The translations under genes and the position numbers were made by a program. This document shows positions 24,483-38,305 of a DNA stretch of 64,000 bases, in pieces (position 1 is the stretch's first letter; the number at the start of each line of letters is the position of its first letter). Below the pieces are notes generated by a model. The model did not search any database, had not been told where the DNA came from, and was given only the letters and a program-made list of their open reading frames with translations. The DNA lies in assembly GCA_964017155.1 (NCBI GenBank), contig OZ024857.1, positions 2,681,579 to 2,745,578 on the forward strand. Direction: 5' to 3'. Source of the stretch: Oasisia sp. SBJ-2009 (lineage: Eukaryota; Annelida; Polychaeta; Sabellida; Siboglinidae).

Positions 24483-27400
24483 GTGAGAGAAGCAAGCCAT
24501 TTTTGCTTCACCCAGCGTGCGAGCCGAGGTGCGAGATGGCGAGAGAAGATCGCCATGTGATGTGGCATGTTTATGGTCATCTTTGATTTTGGGATCAACG
24601 TGCTATAAAACAATGTGAATGTTGCATGGTGTTTGTGTGGATACTGCGTCCCGATGTCGACGCACATCGTTGTATGTTGTCTGGAGATAGCTGACGACCG
24701 AGCCAGACCGTGCTGACAGATGCCTGCATGAACCATGACTGACAACGATCGAGTGGCACGACAGCTGTCAGTGACAATGTTGGGAGTATCGGTCTGTTGT
24801 CTAAGTGCGATTTGCGTGCAGACTCGTTCGTTCGACCAATAGCTACCCTCGGGGTAGTAGGTAAGTAATACGTAGTTCAACAGGTATCGAAAAGTAATTT
24901 AGCACTTCAAACCTAAACAAAACAATTATACATGTATGGCCACACAATGCCAATGACATAGGTATAATTTAAATATTAAAGTCATTCTATCTTAGAATTC
25001 GTAACGTAAATCTATTACAAACTTACTTTAAATTTCTGACAAGATGTTACATGATGTGTGCATCCTTTTAATATAATTAATTAATTTCCAATTTAAAATG
25101 CTAATACAATTTGTTTAATTTATGTAAATAATGTTATTTACATATGCATGCTGCCATGCAATTTATAATAGTCTGAATAATAAATAGATGTGTAATAAGG
25201 ACATTGTGCAATTCACATGGGAATATTGAAGTGGAGTTTTAATGTATTGTGTACTATGTATTGGATATGTGCGTGTGTGTGTGTGTGTGTGTATGTTATC
25301 AAGACCACATCATGACAATGAATAATAAATTCATGTGTTTGCAAAATGCTGTAACAATTTTACATACAAATCATTTGTTTGTAAAATACTGTGATAATTT
25401 TATTAAAGTATTTCACAAACAAATCAACCAATGCGCTGACTTTGTGATGTGATATTGATAAATTACACAGTTTTGCCAATTACTAATACATGGTGTAATT
25501 ATACGATAATGATTGTTTACTATAAATCAAATGTCAGAATGTATCGGATAGCTGCATATCATCACTGCACATGTTCAATGGGATGCTTCCATGCAGGCAG
25601 CAGGCATGTTATAACAGCCAGGGTGTTTCGCAGGTGCAGAAAAGAGAAATTAATTTGTTCTTGTAAACAACAACAATTTCTCTGTTTCTCATTAGTGGCA
25701 GAACTGCTTCAGTCATCATCAGTGATATTGCTGTCATCCGCTAACACATATTCTGCATCACTCTTTTCAGTGTTTTCCGTCTGTCTGTTCGAGGCAGAAT
25801 GATCTGAAGATGGTGACAGTGAGACTGGGACATCCAAGGTGTCATCCACATTGACAGGACTGCCATGATCAGTCGAAGAAGGCATGCAGGACTGCGACTG
25901 CATACACATGGTCATGATGAATATTCAATGGAACAACAATATTATCTGTAATAATTGCTGCATCGACAAAGTATCGCATTGGCGACATGATCACTGGCTC
26001 TGTTTGAGTTTGACACTACGAGTTAATGGCGTTGCAATGTGACACCCGTACTGCCATGAGGGACAATATCATCTGGTGCACTGAATCCTTTGAAAGTTGT
26101 GTTCGGTATTTGTGAATCCTTCATCTGAAAGAATGATACATATGTATGAGGGTATGTATCTTCTGTGATATACATATAAATAACAATGTTTTGACATCTT
26201 TTGTTTTCTCATTGCAGTACCTATACATCATAAAAATAAAAACTGATTAAATCAACTTATAATTAGCATTTCGGAAAGTGTTCAGGATCTAATTTTGTGT
26301 AGATGCATAGATCTGTGTATATTTTAACTATGCATGAGAAATCTAAATTTGATTGAATTATTTCGCAGGCCCCATATGGTCCTCCAGGGTCCCCCAGACT
26401 ATTTTTCCACAATTGTTAAACAAATCTACTTTTGCATGGTTGTTGCATGTGGTGGTGCTAATATACACAAAAAATCTGTATTTTATTACATCATTCTATG
26501 GGCCTCAAAACACAAAGTAATGCTGGTGATTTGGTTTTTGAGAAGATCCCTTGAAATGACCCCCAGATCAGTTTGATGTATTAGGTATCTGCTTTCTGGC
26601 TTGTCTGCTACTGCTAGCCAAGTTAATTGGTCAGCTCTTGTCTCAATGAGACTAGTAGACAGTAGGCTGAGCAGGGTGTTGTGTTTCAATCAGGGAACAT
26701 TCATGCAATAAATAGAACATTACCTTTTCAATGGTGCATTCTGTGTAGATTCCATTATATTATGACTAACCTTCCTGGCATATTTTAATATGTGTGTATC
26801 CCGAGTCATTCAGACATCATTACAAACAAGCAAACCACTCTTACATAAGCAACACATAAATTACATGGTAAACCAATTATACAAGCCTACTTGCACATAT
26901 AAGAAAATAAAATGTTTAAGTTAGTTACGTGCAATCAGTGTCCTCCTTGGTCCAATCAGAGACAACTACTTGGCCATAGTCAAAGTCATACTTATATTTT
27001 CAAAAAGTACAAATGTCAATATAAGAATAAATTTGTTTACATTGGGTTTTATACGTAAGTTTCATTTGTGGGTGGGGGGTTTTGTCCAACCGAGTCTTTT
27101 TCGAGATATGTAAGTTTTTTTATTGCAATGTATAAGGTTTTCTAAATAGACTTCTTAGCCATTTTCCTAATAAATAATTTTGGGAAGTGATTATGGACAC
27201 CTTACAGTTATCAAACACTAACTGCACAAACTGCAACTAACTGAACAATGCTGATGTCTGCGGTACTATTGAAAGCAAAATACATGCGTTATCAAAATAT
27301 AATTTTCGTACTTATATTCTTATTTTAGTCTTATTTTGTTATACGCAATAATACTATTCATTTCAGATTCAATATACTAGTCATGTTAGTCGATAATCAT

Positions 27401-27665
27401 TCTACAACAGCCATGAACCCCAAACATTTTGAAGTTTTATTTAAACACTCAATTTAAAGCTGACCTCTGTTGCACTGGTTTGTCTTTTCATCATGCTCTA
27501 GCACATGACTGTGAACTGGTAAGAAATGCAAGTGCACTAGAGAGATAGTGGGGCTTTGTCCAGGCAGTGATGTTTGTATTGGGTATGGGTAGTCTTTTCA
27601 CTCTTGCTGGGAAACACAGGACACTGCTAAGATTGTGATCTTATTGCCTAATTTGCACTAGGCTA
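24483..27665. other. Unassigned sequence
   Basis: Contains a short GT run at about 25271-25293. An acidic, Ser/Asp-rich 68-residue - strand ORF (25709-25915, ending 'DAEYVLADDSNITDDD') could be an exon, but no family is recognised. The rest looks like intron or intergenic DNA. Confidence 0.4.
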
Positions 27666-27668
27666 TTA

Positions 27669-30600
27669 TAGTGCAGCGGCCGGGACCCAACAAATTTGAT
27701 GCACCCCTACCGGAGGTATAACAAGCTGGGACCGGTCTCATTTTGACCGTATGAATCTGTAGTTTCTGAAAAACGACGTTGTAGTTGCAGCAAACTTGTA
27801 AAACATCCTGAATTAACCCTTTGTGTGCAGCAAAATATGAAAAAAATACGTTTTCACTTACTTGTTTATTTTATGAAATTAGCCCAGTTAATTTTTAGAA
27901 TTGGTATTTATATCAATGTATTTCTTTGCAACGGACATGTAGCAATATATTTTAGGCAGTTTTATGCCGATAAGGGGGTTAAGGGTCCAAAAATATACCC
28001 CAAATATGGCAATGTTTGGTGATTTTGACCGAACTGAAGCACATTTTCTTGCACCCTACTACCAATACATGTTATAACAGTGTCAGACCTGACTCTTTTC
28101 ATCACCCAGGATGTGGCATTGATAAAAAAATTAGTTTGAGCATGGTGAAGAGGGTATAACATGGTCCATTAACCCTCTGTTTGCGACAACGCACAAACTA
28201 CGTTTTTGAAATTTTGTTTTTGCTTTATCTTAATAAATACGGCATGCAGAGCAATAATTGTGGTATGTGAGTATATATGTTTTAGGGTATTCTGATTTCA
28301 AATATATAATTTTTTTGCGCCTCCGGCATTAATGTCCGCCATTTTTAAAGATGGCGGTCGTCAATACAAATGCTACAATATATCAAACGTTACATCACCT
28401 AGAGCAATTATTTTGACGTAGCGGGATAGCTTGTTGGATAGCGATACCAACCATATTATTTGTCACCTTCAGCAACATAACAATTCGCGCCATTTTTAAA
28501 GATGGCGTCTGGCAAAGCTTATTATTTCCGTATTTAAGAAATACGGTATTTAGATACATCTTTCACCACATTTTAAGTGCTTCGTATCGTCGAAGGTCGT
28601 AGCTAGTGTACAGTGGATACCTGTTTGACCCACTGTTGATATTAGTTATAAGTTTGAGACGAGTTCAACGTCGTATGTGATATGTTCCCTATTATCGCTC
28701 AATATACATGAGATAAGTTTTATGTTGAGGGTAAAAACATATACCCAAAATATGGCGATTGCTGGTGATTTTGACCAAACTGAAGCATAGTTTATTACAC
28801 CCTACTACCAATACATGTCATAACAGTGTCATACCTGACTTTATTCATCACCCAGGATGTGTCATTAATAGAAACATAAGTTTGAGCATGGTGAAGTGGG
28901 TATAACATGGTCCATTAACCCTCAGTCTGCGACAATGCTCAAACAATTTTTTATGAATTTTTGATGAATGCGGGTAGGCATATGGAAAGTCCCAGCCATA
29001 ATCATCACAAAGCAGCTAACAAATGCCAACTGTTGCCTACTCGTAACATAACAGATACCGCACATGAAGTGAAACGAAGTCCCCATTTATTAAATCACAC
29101 GTCTGTGTCCATCTCCTTTCCATCATCTCCTTCAGGTTTATTGTTCTGATTACCACAGCCAGTACAAGAACAAGCATCGATGCACTCTAGTCCGACAAGG
29201 AGCCAAGGACACTTCCTTGCACTCAAACAGTCTTTATCGGTGCAGTAGAGGTGAGTCAAGTCCTGAACCTCAATTGGAGCACATGCCTGCGTGAACATTG
29301 TCTGTGTAATACCTCCATCATCGCAAGCAGTCCATCCATGGACAACTGGTTCGATCACTTCTTCGTTAGGCATGTGGCTATTGCACCAAATCCGTGTTTG
29401 GTATTTTGCTCGAAGGACGTGTTTTTTGAAGGCATCCACCGTCGGGGGAAGCATGGATGCGGACTTGTCTGTTGTCGTAGCCATGGTGTAGCGCAACTCG
29501 TCAAGTGTGTTCATGTCACTTCCCTTGTTTTCGTATAGAAGTAGTGCATAGCTGCGAGCAACGGCGACGCTGTGCTCTAGGTCATCTTCAAGGAATGTCT
29601 TTAAGTTCGACAGAGTGTCTACATTTTTCAGCAGTTTAGAATAGGCAGATTTCTTACCTATTCTGTTTATGGAACACTCACACACTGTTTGGCCAAGTTC
29701 ATTCGCAATCCTGTGTACAGGAATGTATCGATCCTTCCCGAAATGTCCAGCATACATATACACATGGCCACTTAAGTGTCCTCTGCTGAAATAGTAGACT
29801 AACAAGTCTAAGACGTCTGTATCATCACACTGAATTATGAACTTCTCGTGGTCCCGTGACAGACTGGAAGCGTGTAGGATCATGGGTGTATCGGCTTCCT
29901 CCTGGTTACTGTACAGTCTTTCAATGGATGACACCACAGATGGGGTAGCTTCTTTCACAAGCATTCCCTCACTGCATCCACCTGCCAAGATGATGGATTT
30001 CCCATCTGGAATGTATTCAGTCGCATGCTCCAAGATATACGCGAGATATAACTCGCTAGGCTTGCCTTGTTACCTGCTCCTTTCAGAAACTTGCGGTAGT
30101 TAGGAACTTGTCTGCTCCCCTGGATCTGATACCTAGGTAACGGTGCAGAAGAACCCCGTCGCTCTCGTTCTGTTGTCTAGATTGATGACCCATTATCGTA
30201 GCGATCAAAAACAATGGTCACACAGCTCAACTCCAAGGACGGGTTGCTGAGAAGTCGAACTGTACGTTTCTGAACCACTTCTGCCAAATCCTTGAACGTT
30301 CTGAAGTGGTTCTCGTTTAGCGATTTAACCATTGCCATGCCATCGACGATATATGCGGATGAAGTGGACGTTGGTATCTGTGGCAGCTCTGCTGGCTAAG
30401 TCGGCCTTATTGGTCTTTCTCATCGTTCCATCACCATGGAAGAGGGCCGGTGGTACTGCAGCCAGTTCTTACTGGAGAACTTTCCTCAGGTCAACATCAC
30501 GACTCTTGAAGACTCCCAGTAGCCGCCGAAACAATACCTCACTGTCAATTATCAGCTTTCGATCCTTGTCGTTTGGGAGGGATTTCTGCATGTCCGCAAA

Positions 30601-33080
30601 TGTTGACATGGTGCATTTCTGCATTGGTTCCCAGAAACCTTTCGTGGGCTAGTCCCCAAGTCGTTTGCTTGACAAAGTCACCGAAGACCACTTAGCCCCT
30701 CTCTGGGATGCCCTTCGTAGAATCATCAACTTCACGTGATGCTATTTTACCTGTGGTGATGTTCATTAGATGGTCTGGAACATCATCCAGGTCAAATGGA
30801 TCTTGGTACTGACTGTAAAGGTATTCCTTCATGTTCTTCACATCCTTTCTGTCCTTGTTCGAACGTGAAGTCCCCCAGCTCTTCATGCATTTTTCCATTG
30901 GTCTCAGAGTTACAAAGTTCTTTGAAAACCTCCGCATATTCGCCCGTGATGTGACGTGCCATTAGCCAGCGTAGCAGTGCGCCTTTGCGCAGTGTGAAAC
31001 CTATAACACCTCCCTGGCTCTTTGCTTCACGATTGATTGTTTGTTCCAGGGCTTGATCTGTAGGGACACAATTGAAAATCCGACTCGCTGACCTACGAAC
31101 AACAAACCCCCTCCATCATGTGGCGATACATCAGTGGTTCTCTTTTTTCCAGTTGCTTCATCTCTGCGATGTACACTGGGGTGTATCGGGAATAGTTAAT
31201 TCGCCCAGCCAGGACGAAATAGGAGATAGTTTCTATCACAGCTTGTATGTGCATTAGGAAATTTGCCTCCCTGTCTGCTCGCAAGAGTCGAAGTAGTATG
31301 TTACCAGACTCAATGAAGCTATCCCAGTATGCAAATGTTGCTGAGTTATGTCACCCTTCTTTTTGAAAGCGAGTGATCGTATCCAATACGGACTGGGGAA
31401 TTGTGTCCTCAGCTATCTGGCAAACGGTAGCACAGGCAGTTGCATCTTTTGATCCGAAGGACTGCTCCAGATCTCATACTAGATGCTTGGTTTCATTGGT
31501 CAGCCACGGCAAACTGTTTTTGATGGCAAAGGCTTCAGCTGAAGTTAGGAATTAACATCTGCGACAGAGCTTCATGTGCCAAACGGACACCTCGAATTGC
31601 ACGGGCATACTGCTTTCCTTGTAGCATTTGGTTAACCGTGGCAGCTGCATATACATATGATGAATTTAGGATGTTCTGAAGTCCGCCATCTCCGAATATT
31701 TTACCAATGCTTGCCAGGAAAGCCATTATCAGATGCATTGCTCCCAGCCTCATCATCACTTTGCCCACCAGTGGTCCAGTTCTGCTCCACAGAATCCGTT
31801 GTGCCTTGCTGTAGATTGCAAGGTCTGCTTTAACGAGTATGTGGTGCTGCCCCAACTCCTCAGATATGCGCACTAGCTTCAACAAAGTTGTAAAAATGGT
31901 ACACATATCATATGGCGAGGTGTTGATGAAGGGAAGGTATCGTATCTTTGCAACTGGGACAGTCTTAGTACTCACAAGAGCATTGAAACCACTCCTCGCC
32001 GGAATGCTCGAGTCCTCATGTGCAAGGGCTCGATCTCATGTATATTGAGCGATAATGGGGAACATATTATATATGACGTTGAACTTGTCTCAAACTTATA
32101 ACTAATGTTAACAGTGGGTCAAACAGGTATCCACTGTACATTAGCTACGCCCTTCGACGATATGAAGCACTTAAAATGTGGTGAAAGATGGATCTAAATA
32201 CCGTATTTCTTAAATACGGAAATAATAAACTTTGGCAGACGCCATCTTTAAAAATGGCGCGAATTGTTATGTTGTTGAAAGTGACAAATAACATGGATGG
32301 TGTCGCTATCCACCAAACTGTCCAAATACGTCAAAATAATTGCTCTAGGTGATGTAGTTTTTGATATATTGTAATATTTGTATTGACGACCGCCATCTTT
32401 AAAAATGGCGGAAATTAATGCCGGAAGAGCAAAGAAATTATATATTTTAAATCAGAATACCCTAAAACATATATACTCACATACCACAATTATTGCTCTG
32501 CATGGCGTATTTATTAAGATAAAGCAAAAATATAAAACGTAGTTTATGCGTTGTCGCAAACAAAGGGTTAATGGACCATGTTATGCCCACTTCACCATGC
32601 TCAAACTTATATTTTTATCAATGACATATCCTGGGTGATGAAAAGAGTCAGATCTGACACTGTTATAACATGTATTGGTAGTAGGGTGCAAGAAAATGTG
32701 CTTCAGTTCGGTCAAAATCACCAAACATCGCCATATTTGGGGTATATGTTTGGACCCTTAACCCCCTTATCGGCATAACACTGCCTAAAATATATTGCTA
32801 CATGTCCATTTCCATGAAATAAATTGATATATCTACCAATTCTAAAAATTAACTGGGCTAATTTCATAAAATAAGCAAGTAAGTAAAAACGTATTTTTTT
32901 ATATTTTGCTGCACACAAAGGGTTAATGCAATATGTTGTACAAGTTTGCTGCAACTACAACGTCGTTTTTCATAAACTAGAGATTCATACGGTCAAAATG
33001 AGACTGGTCCCAGCTTGTTATACCTCCGGTAGGGGTATCTCCTTAAATAGAGCCCTTTTTCAGCTTCGGCCGCTGCACTA
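27669..33080 (-). mobile_element. Academ-like DNA transposon (ii)
   Basis: Ends read TAGTGCAGCGGCCG on both sides, flanked by TTA (27666-27668 and 33081-33083). The inverted arms extend about 27669-28960 and 32040-33080 and carry hairpin-forming 'cgccatttttaaagatggcg' motifs. The left arm contains a second, diverged copy of a 240-bp block (compare 27975-28215 with 28720-28950), so the arms are unequal. The enclosed - strand remnant (29095-32040) is the same protein family as in element (i). Confidence 0.87.
29095..32040 (-). pseudogene. Academ-like transposase, C-terminal half
   Basis: From right to left: 'SGFNALVSTKTVPVAK' with 'YLPFINTSPYDM' (about 32010-31910), then 'GAMHLIMAFLASIGKI' and 'GKQYARAIRG'. 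Next come 'LRADREANFLMHIQAV' (31285-31090) and 'VFDRYDNGSSIQTTERE' (about 30200). Finally there is a 312-codon open stretch (30033-29095) with 'EEADTPMILHASSLS', 'CDDTDVLDLLVYYFS', 'RYIPVHRIANELGQ', 'LPPTVDAFKKHVLRAKY' and a terminal 'CSCTGCGNQ'. The DDTDV box is present, but the HALSGCDT box of copy (i) is missing: 'TVCECS' runs directly into 'INRIGKKSAYSKLL'. The first part is frameshifted. The zinc-finger N-terminal half, seen only in the copy at 62170, is absent. Confidence 0.78.
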
Positions 33081-33083
33081 TTA

Positions 33084-34900
33084 ATGGCAATTAGTAACAG
33101 CAGTCCTCTGTTGTACTTTGATCATGATGTTTGCAACCCTTTCCAGTAACTATGGAGGCTATGGGCTAATGTAAGGTTCCAAATGTTTTTTCACCCATGT
33201 AACTATTAATTTTAATCATGGGATCAGTGATATTATTACCTGCTGTCAGGAGACTATTCAGATCCCCAACTAAAAAATGTGTGCTTGTTTATCACTTGGA
33301 AAGCAAAACTGCAGATTCTTAAAGGTGAGATCCACATTTGGGTGCATAATGTTTTGGGGGATAGACAAAACTGTTGTCTTAGATTATTTAGAAATGTATT
33401 AATTCCTCAGTGTTTAAATATCGGATACTACCCCTGGAGGGTAGTGACTTATTATGTATGTCAAAACAGTTGCTTAAAAAAATTGAAATAAGTTCCATGT
33501 GTTTTGTGTATTTTGACCACAGTCATGCATTCTACAGCAATAACAGAATGTGCATACATGAAATTATAAAATATTCTACGGATATTTTATGAATTAAAAT
33601 ATTAAATGTGTTCCCAGGTAATATTGCCAACTGACTTGGGTTATGATGGGTAGTGTCATTGGATAGACACATTAACATACTTAATAGTGACACTGTTAAG
33701 TGTGATTGATTCTGTAGCATGTTTTATTGTTGTTATACTAATTATTTTATAGAAAGTTGTGCGATGCACACATGTACATATGTTACCAGAAACAAATACA
33801 ATGATACCATAATCATAATGACAATAATATTTTACTAACCTGCATGGCTGCTGCTCACCGTTTCCTACTTGTCGTTCTGGTCTCTTGCTTTGATGATATA
33901 ATGCGCATAAACAGTACATCCTCAGCTTGCATAATGTCAAAAACAGTGTCCTCATGTAATGGCCAAGATTAAATTGTACGCAAACTAGTGATCAACAGAC
34001 AGTATTCATAAGTCAACAGCTATGTCTGCAATTCTTTGCTGTGATGTTAAAACCTTGGGGATTTTTTTTCACTCTACATTTTTTCAGTTCACTCATCTGT
34101 ATAAATGAGTACCTGCATGTCTATAGACAGTGGTGGATATGTGTATGAGTAGCTTTTGCGAATTAATTGTAGCATATTGCTGGATGCTTCCCAGAGAAGT
34201 TGAGATGGTATATGATTGAACAGGTCTGTCAGGGAAATAAAGTGTAAAGCGCTTTCAGCAATCCTGAGGATTGGTTACTACGCTATTTAAGATGTTACCT
34301 TTATAAATCAGCAATTAATTAAAAAAAAATCTTGAGTGCTTTTAATCAGTTGATTTATGGGGTAAAAAAAATTATATACACTAGTGTTTTATTGAATGCA
34401 GTTAACAGTCTAATTTAAATAATAACATAAATTTGTATTTTGCTGTTTCTGTTAATTCATTATAAATAATGCCTGTAATATGACTGTGATTCTTGACTGT
34501 TCAACAGTTGTTGACTAATTAGCGAGTCACCCTAATTTAAGTAATTAGCATATGACGACGCTAACAAACACGTCATACGCCTGATACGGTCGTAGCTGGC
34601 ATTACTTTTTATGTCATTATCTTGAAGAAAATTATTCCACCACAGTCTATGTCAAAAACATTTTTTTACTTGTACCTAGAAACTCGAGCTGGTTCTAGCA
34701 ACCAACGCACCGCTAGGTACAGCTCGCTGGCGATCTGTTGACCTAAACAAATTCAGTGGATTTTAAACATTTTTATTTCAAATTAAATACTTCTATCTAC
34801 ACATAGATTTATTTTATTACATTCACATTTCTTACTACATTTAAACTTTTCTTAGGTCACATTCGTATATTATGCAGACAGTGAAATACAACTGTGGGAT
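33084..34900. other. Unassigned AT-rich sequence
   Basis: No gene or known repeat recognised. Confidence 0.5.
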
Positions 34901-35886
34901 TAAATTGTAGTCGTAACGATACATGACGGAACTCGTGAGTGCCTAGTCGCCGGCTTGTCACTTCCTACGCGCCGAATCACATTCCAAATAAGGAAATCAT
35001 GTCCGGTTTTCCTGTCGAGTTCGACGAACTTTACTTCGTCGCTGCGTACTTATATGCAAGCAAATCAATCAAACACGGGTCTGTAGCTCTGGTCGAAGCT
35101 TATGTTTTGATGTTCAGCGCCTCGTTGTGCTCGTCACATTCGAAATTAGGCTTACAATCGGCGTTCGAAAGTGACCACCGTCGACTCCGCTGAACTCGCC
35201 GCCGGCGGACACGCAAACTTCATCATCTCTAACCTGCTTTTTCTACAGGAATCCTTTGTGGAAGTATGTGAAATAATGCTTACTAACAATTATGGTATAT
35301 CTATTAGGCATACAGTGCATTAATGTGTTTAATTATATATGGTTTGAGTGCGTTTCGTCCGTTTTTGCGAGAGCTATGCTGCGCCGCCTATCGACACGTG
35401 CTTCCGGTGATTGTAAACAAACCCGAGTACAACCAGCAATATGGCCAGGCGGAATGGCGGCGCCCTGTGTCGAAAGTAGCTCACTTTGAAAATTTATTAA
35501 AAATATACCGTGACGCTGTGCTTGTCAAATTATGGTCACTAGTGCTGTAAATTATATGTTCTTATGTTTGGGCTGTGGTTGTTCGGCCGCTTCAGTCCCC
35601 CTTTAATAATTATGATGGGATGATGGTTGGGATCGTGAAGGACGCCATTTTTGTAAGAAAATGTGGAAAATATATGTCTTCAAAAAAACGAAATTCTTTT
35701 TGTTTTATTTACCATATACGTGTAATACACCTTTTCCGCGGAGCATGCGCAGTCACGGAAAATGCGGGTTGCGGGTCAACTCCTGGAGCGAGTACAAAGT
35801 TTTGCATTGATTCAGACGAGTGGCTGAAACGTAGCCGTGTTAGAATCTTTTTTGTGCCAGGAAAACTGAATATTTCTCCAATAGAA
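34900..35886 (+). promoter_or_regulatory. CpG-richer candidate promoter region
   Basis: CpG density rises relative to its surroundings, with CACGTG (E-box, about 35395), 'ttccggtgattg', 'aatggcggcgccc' and an NRF1-like 'gcatgcgcag' (about 35742). ORFs at 34939-35193 (84 aa) and 35323-35550 (75 aa) show no motif I know. The region precedes the short ATG exon at 35887 and so may drive the gene that follows. Confidence 0.3.
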
Positions 35887-35919
35887 ATGGATCAGGATGG
35901 AGATGAAGTGTCACAGATG
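35887..35919 (+). CDS. Possible first coding exon (33 nt)
   Basis: ATG opens 11 codons (MDQDGDEVSQM) ending at donor 'atg|gtaaat'. It ends in phase 0, whereas the next recognised exon at 36453 needs phase 1, so either an intermediate exon exists or this exon belongs elsewhere. Length and start resemble the candidate exon at 24450. Confidence 0.3.
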
Positions 35920-36452
35920 GTAAATATATTTATTTTTCTCCTCTAGTACGAAGATAACCAGTTTATTTCATAAATCAAAGAGAGCCATAAAAATATCCAA
36001 ATGCACTTTCACCGACTTCGACCCTAACGGCGACAGAGGCTGTGTAAGTTCATTGATATGCTATTATTACATCCCTAAGATTATATCAAGTTTATCAATA
36101 TAGAAGATACATTATCTGTTTTGATATTGCAATGAATTTAAGTCAACAATTCCGACCAGTTAAGCAGCTGCAGTAGATTTATTTCACAATAACATAGCAC
36201 GTCGTTCCTGCGGTTGCTGGCACAGGTAGCATCGCGTTATCGTAGTCGCCAAATATATTGTGTGCATAAACTCACCAAGGCGATAATCATTCCCCATTCG
36301 GCCTATATGTTGTGGGCTATATTTGTAGACCAGGGACATTTCATATATTGTAGGTAATTATGTATGGCTTATTATCTGCTTACAATTAAGTTAAATATAA
36401 ATGTGCTTACTAACCTTAAGTTATACGTTTTATTTCTTACACTTAAATACAG

Positions 36453-36603
36453 GACCTCAACAATGTGACATTTATACAGAAAGGGACATTGATGGGGCCT
36501 CTCTTGCTGGAAGACATCCAAACAAACTCACCAAGCAGGAGTACAAATTCTGGTTGGACTGCAGAGCAATAGGTCACAAAACTCTGGCAAACCTACTAAA
36601 GAG
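36453..36603 (+). CDS. SAP-like exon of a repeat-associated or host gene
   Basis: After acceptor 'acttaaatacag' the frame reads 'ERDIDGASLAGRHPNKL', then 'TKQEYKFWLDCRAIGHKTL' and 'ANLLKR'. This recalls a SAP-like helix pair ('LTxxELKFWLxCRG..KGLKTKAELVKRV') seen in large uncharacterised invertebrate proteins that also carry SWIM zinc fingers or YqaJ-type nucleases. The expected continuation ('RV..', then 'VDP..LYTKRK') is found 7.7 kb downstream at 44350. The exon stops abruptly at AAGAG, and from 36604 the sequence is LINE-derived, so no splice donor remains here. Likely a disrupted gene. Confidence 0.6.
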
Positions 36604-36704
36604 ACACAGTCCAGGACGCACGCGTTCATCTGAACAACATTTGCTCGTTATTCCGCGTACGAAGCTGACCAGTTTTGGTGACCGGTGTTTTCGTGTGGTG
36701 GGAC
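36604..36704 (+). mobile_element. 5'-truncated LINE (CR1-like), left piece
   Basis: Reads 'SPGRTRSSEQHLLVIPRTKL' then 'GDRCFRVVGPR', the C-terminal region of a CR1-type ORF2. It is cut at 'GPR' by the foldback element starting at 36709, and its other half resumes at 43434 with 'LWNALPIDIK'. Confidence 0.8.
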
Positions 36705-37392
36705 CTCGTAGTCCTGGACCTGCCCTATAGGCCCGTAGACATTTCGGAAGTATCGAAGTTTGACTGTTGATTTGGGTAATATATACATATGGCTTTAATA
36801 TTCTACTAGGTGGAAATTTCAAAAACTGGGCATAACGTGGCGACGGCCATTTTTCAAAGTGGCTGCCAAATTCAATATCCCCGTATCTTAATAAATACGG
36901 CATGCAAAGCAATAATTGTGGTATGCCAATGTATGTTTCAGGAGACTCCAATTTCAAATATACAAATACTTGGCTCCTATGGCATTTATTTCCGCCATTT
37001 TTAAAGATGGCGGTCGTCAATACAAATGTCCCAATATCTCAAAACCTACGTCACCTAGAGCAATTGTATTGACGTTGTTGGATAGCTTGCTGGATAGCGA
37101 TATCAAATATGTTATTTGTTACCTTCAATATCATAACAATTCGCGCCATTTTTAAAGATGGCGTCTGTCAAAGCCCATTATGTCCGTATTTAAGAAATAC
37201 GGTATTTAGCTCCATCTTTCACCACACCTTATGTGCTTCATGTCGTCGAAGGGTGTAGCAGATATACAGTGGAGACCTGTTTGACCCACTGTTAACATTA
37301 GTTATAAGTTTGAAACGAGTTCAACGCCGTATATGATATGTTCCCTATTATCGCTCAGTATACATGAGATCATATGGCGAGACCATTAATCG

Positions 37393-37593
37393 ATGTGTCA
37401 TCTGTATATAACCAAATGCCAATATAATTCTGAATTTCATGTATGTTTGAAAAGTGTCATCACCAGAACATATTACAGATGGAAAGGTGCATGTGAAAAA
37501 CATGTTTATAGGTTAAAGCCTGCATCACTCAGGCCAGGACTACCATCGATCTATATAGATTATCAGGTACTGAGCAGTCAAATTATGTTTTAA
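37393..37593 (+). other. 66-aa ORF in left arm, mirrored in right arm
   Basis: The ORF contains 'YRWKGACEKHVYRLKP' and 'RPGLPSIYIDYQVLSSQ'. Its mirror at 40074-40274 (- strand) keeps the same length and differs at only about four residues. I do not recognise it. Preservation in both arms may only reflect a recent inverted duplication. Confidence 0.4.
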
Positions 37594-38305
37594 ACCAGAT
37601 GGTAATTGCCTACGAGATATATCCCCACTGTTATAACTATCCCAAAAGAGAAGTAGTAATGTGGTATTTGTTTACAATAAGCCAAGGTTGCCTCATTGAT
37701 TGAAGACATTTCTATTATATACTAACACACAAGTACATTACTGTAGCTATTATTATTTCAAACTTTTTTGTTTCTTGTCTTGCCATATTTCAGATAATTG
37801 AAAATAAACGTGGCCATGGACAAAAATACATAATAACTTGAGATATTTCACCTTTGGATTTTTAAGTCTGCTCCTGCCTCTCCTGAACTTAATGTATTAT
37901 TTACATATTGGGCAAGACCGTCGAGCTACTTTATTGTGGGGAGACTAGCAGGAAACTGGTATACGCAATCTCCGGCCTATTTAGGAGGAACCCAGGGTAA
38001 CTCGTGAGATAAACAAAATATAAGAAGCAACCAACAATATTTCCATACGTAGCACAAGCTCTCCCCTACCAGGATCCGTGTTTATCCGGAATACATTGAT
38101 TGTACCATATCTGGGAGTGATAGGATTCGAGAACAAACGAAACAAGTGAGGGAAAAGTTCAGAATGTGTAAATACGAAAGCGCAGTGAAGTTTATAGATG
38201 CAATTAGATTTTTTTAAATGACGCATTTCTAAGATGCACATACGCCTGAAAGTGTATTTGCTGCTGACAGTCAGTAACAAAATATGGTCCTCCTCAAACT
38301 AAATC

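Noticed and set aside
29251..30652. Several + strand ORFs of 66-106 codons across the Academ-like element (ii)
   Set aside because: They are antisense shadows of the - strand transposase remnant.
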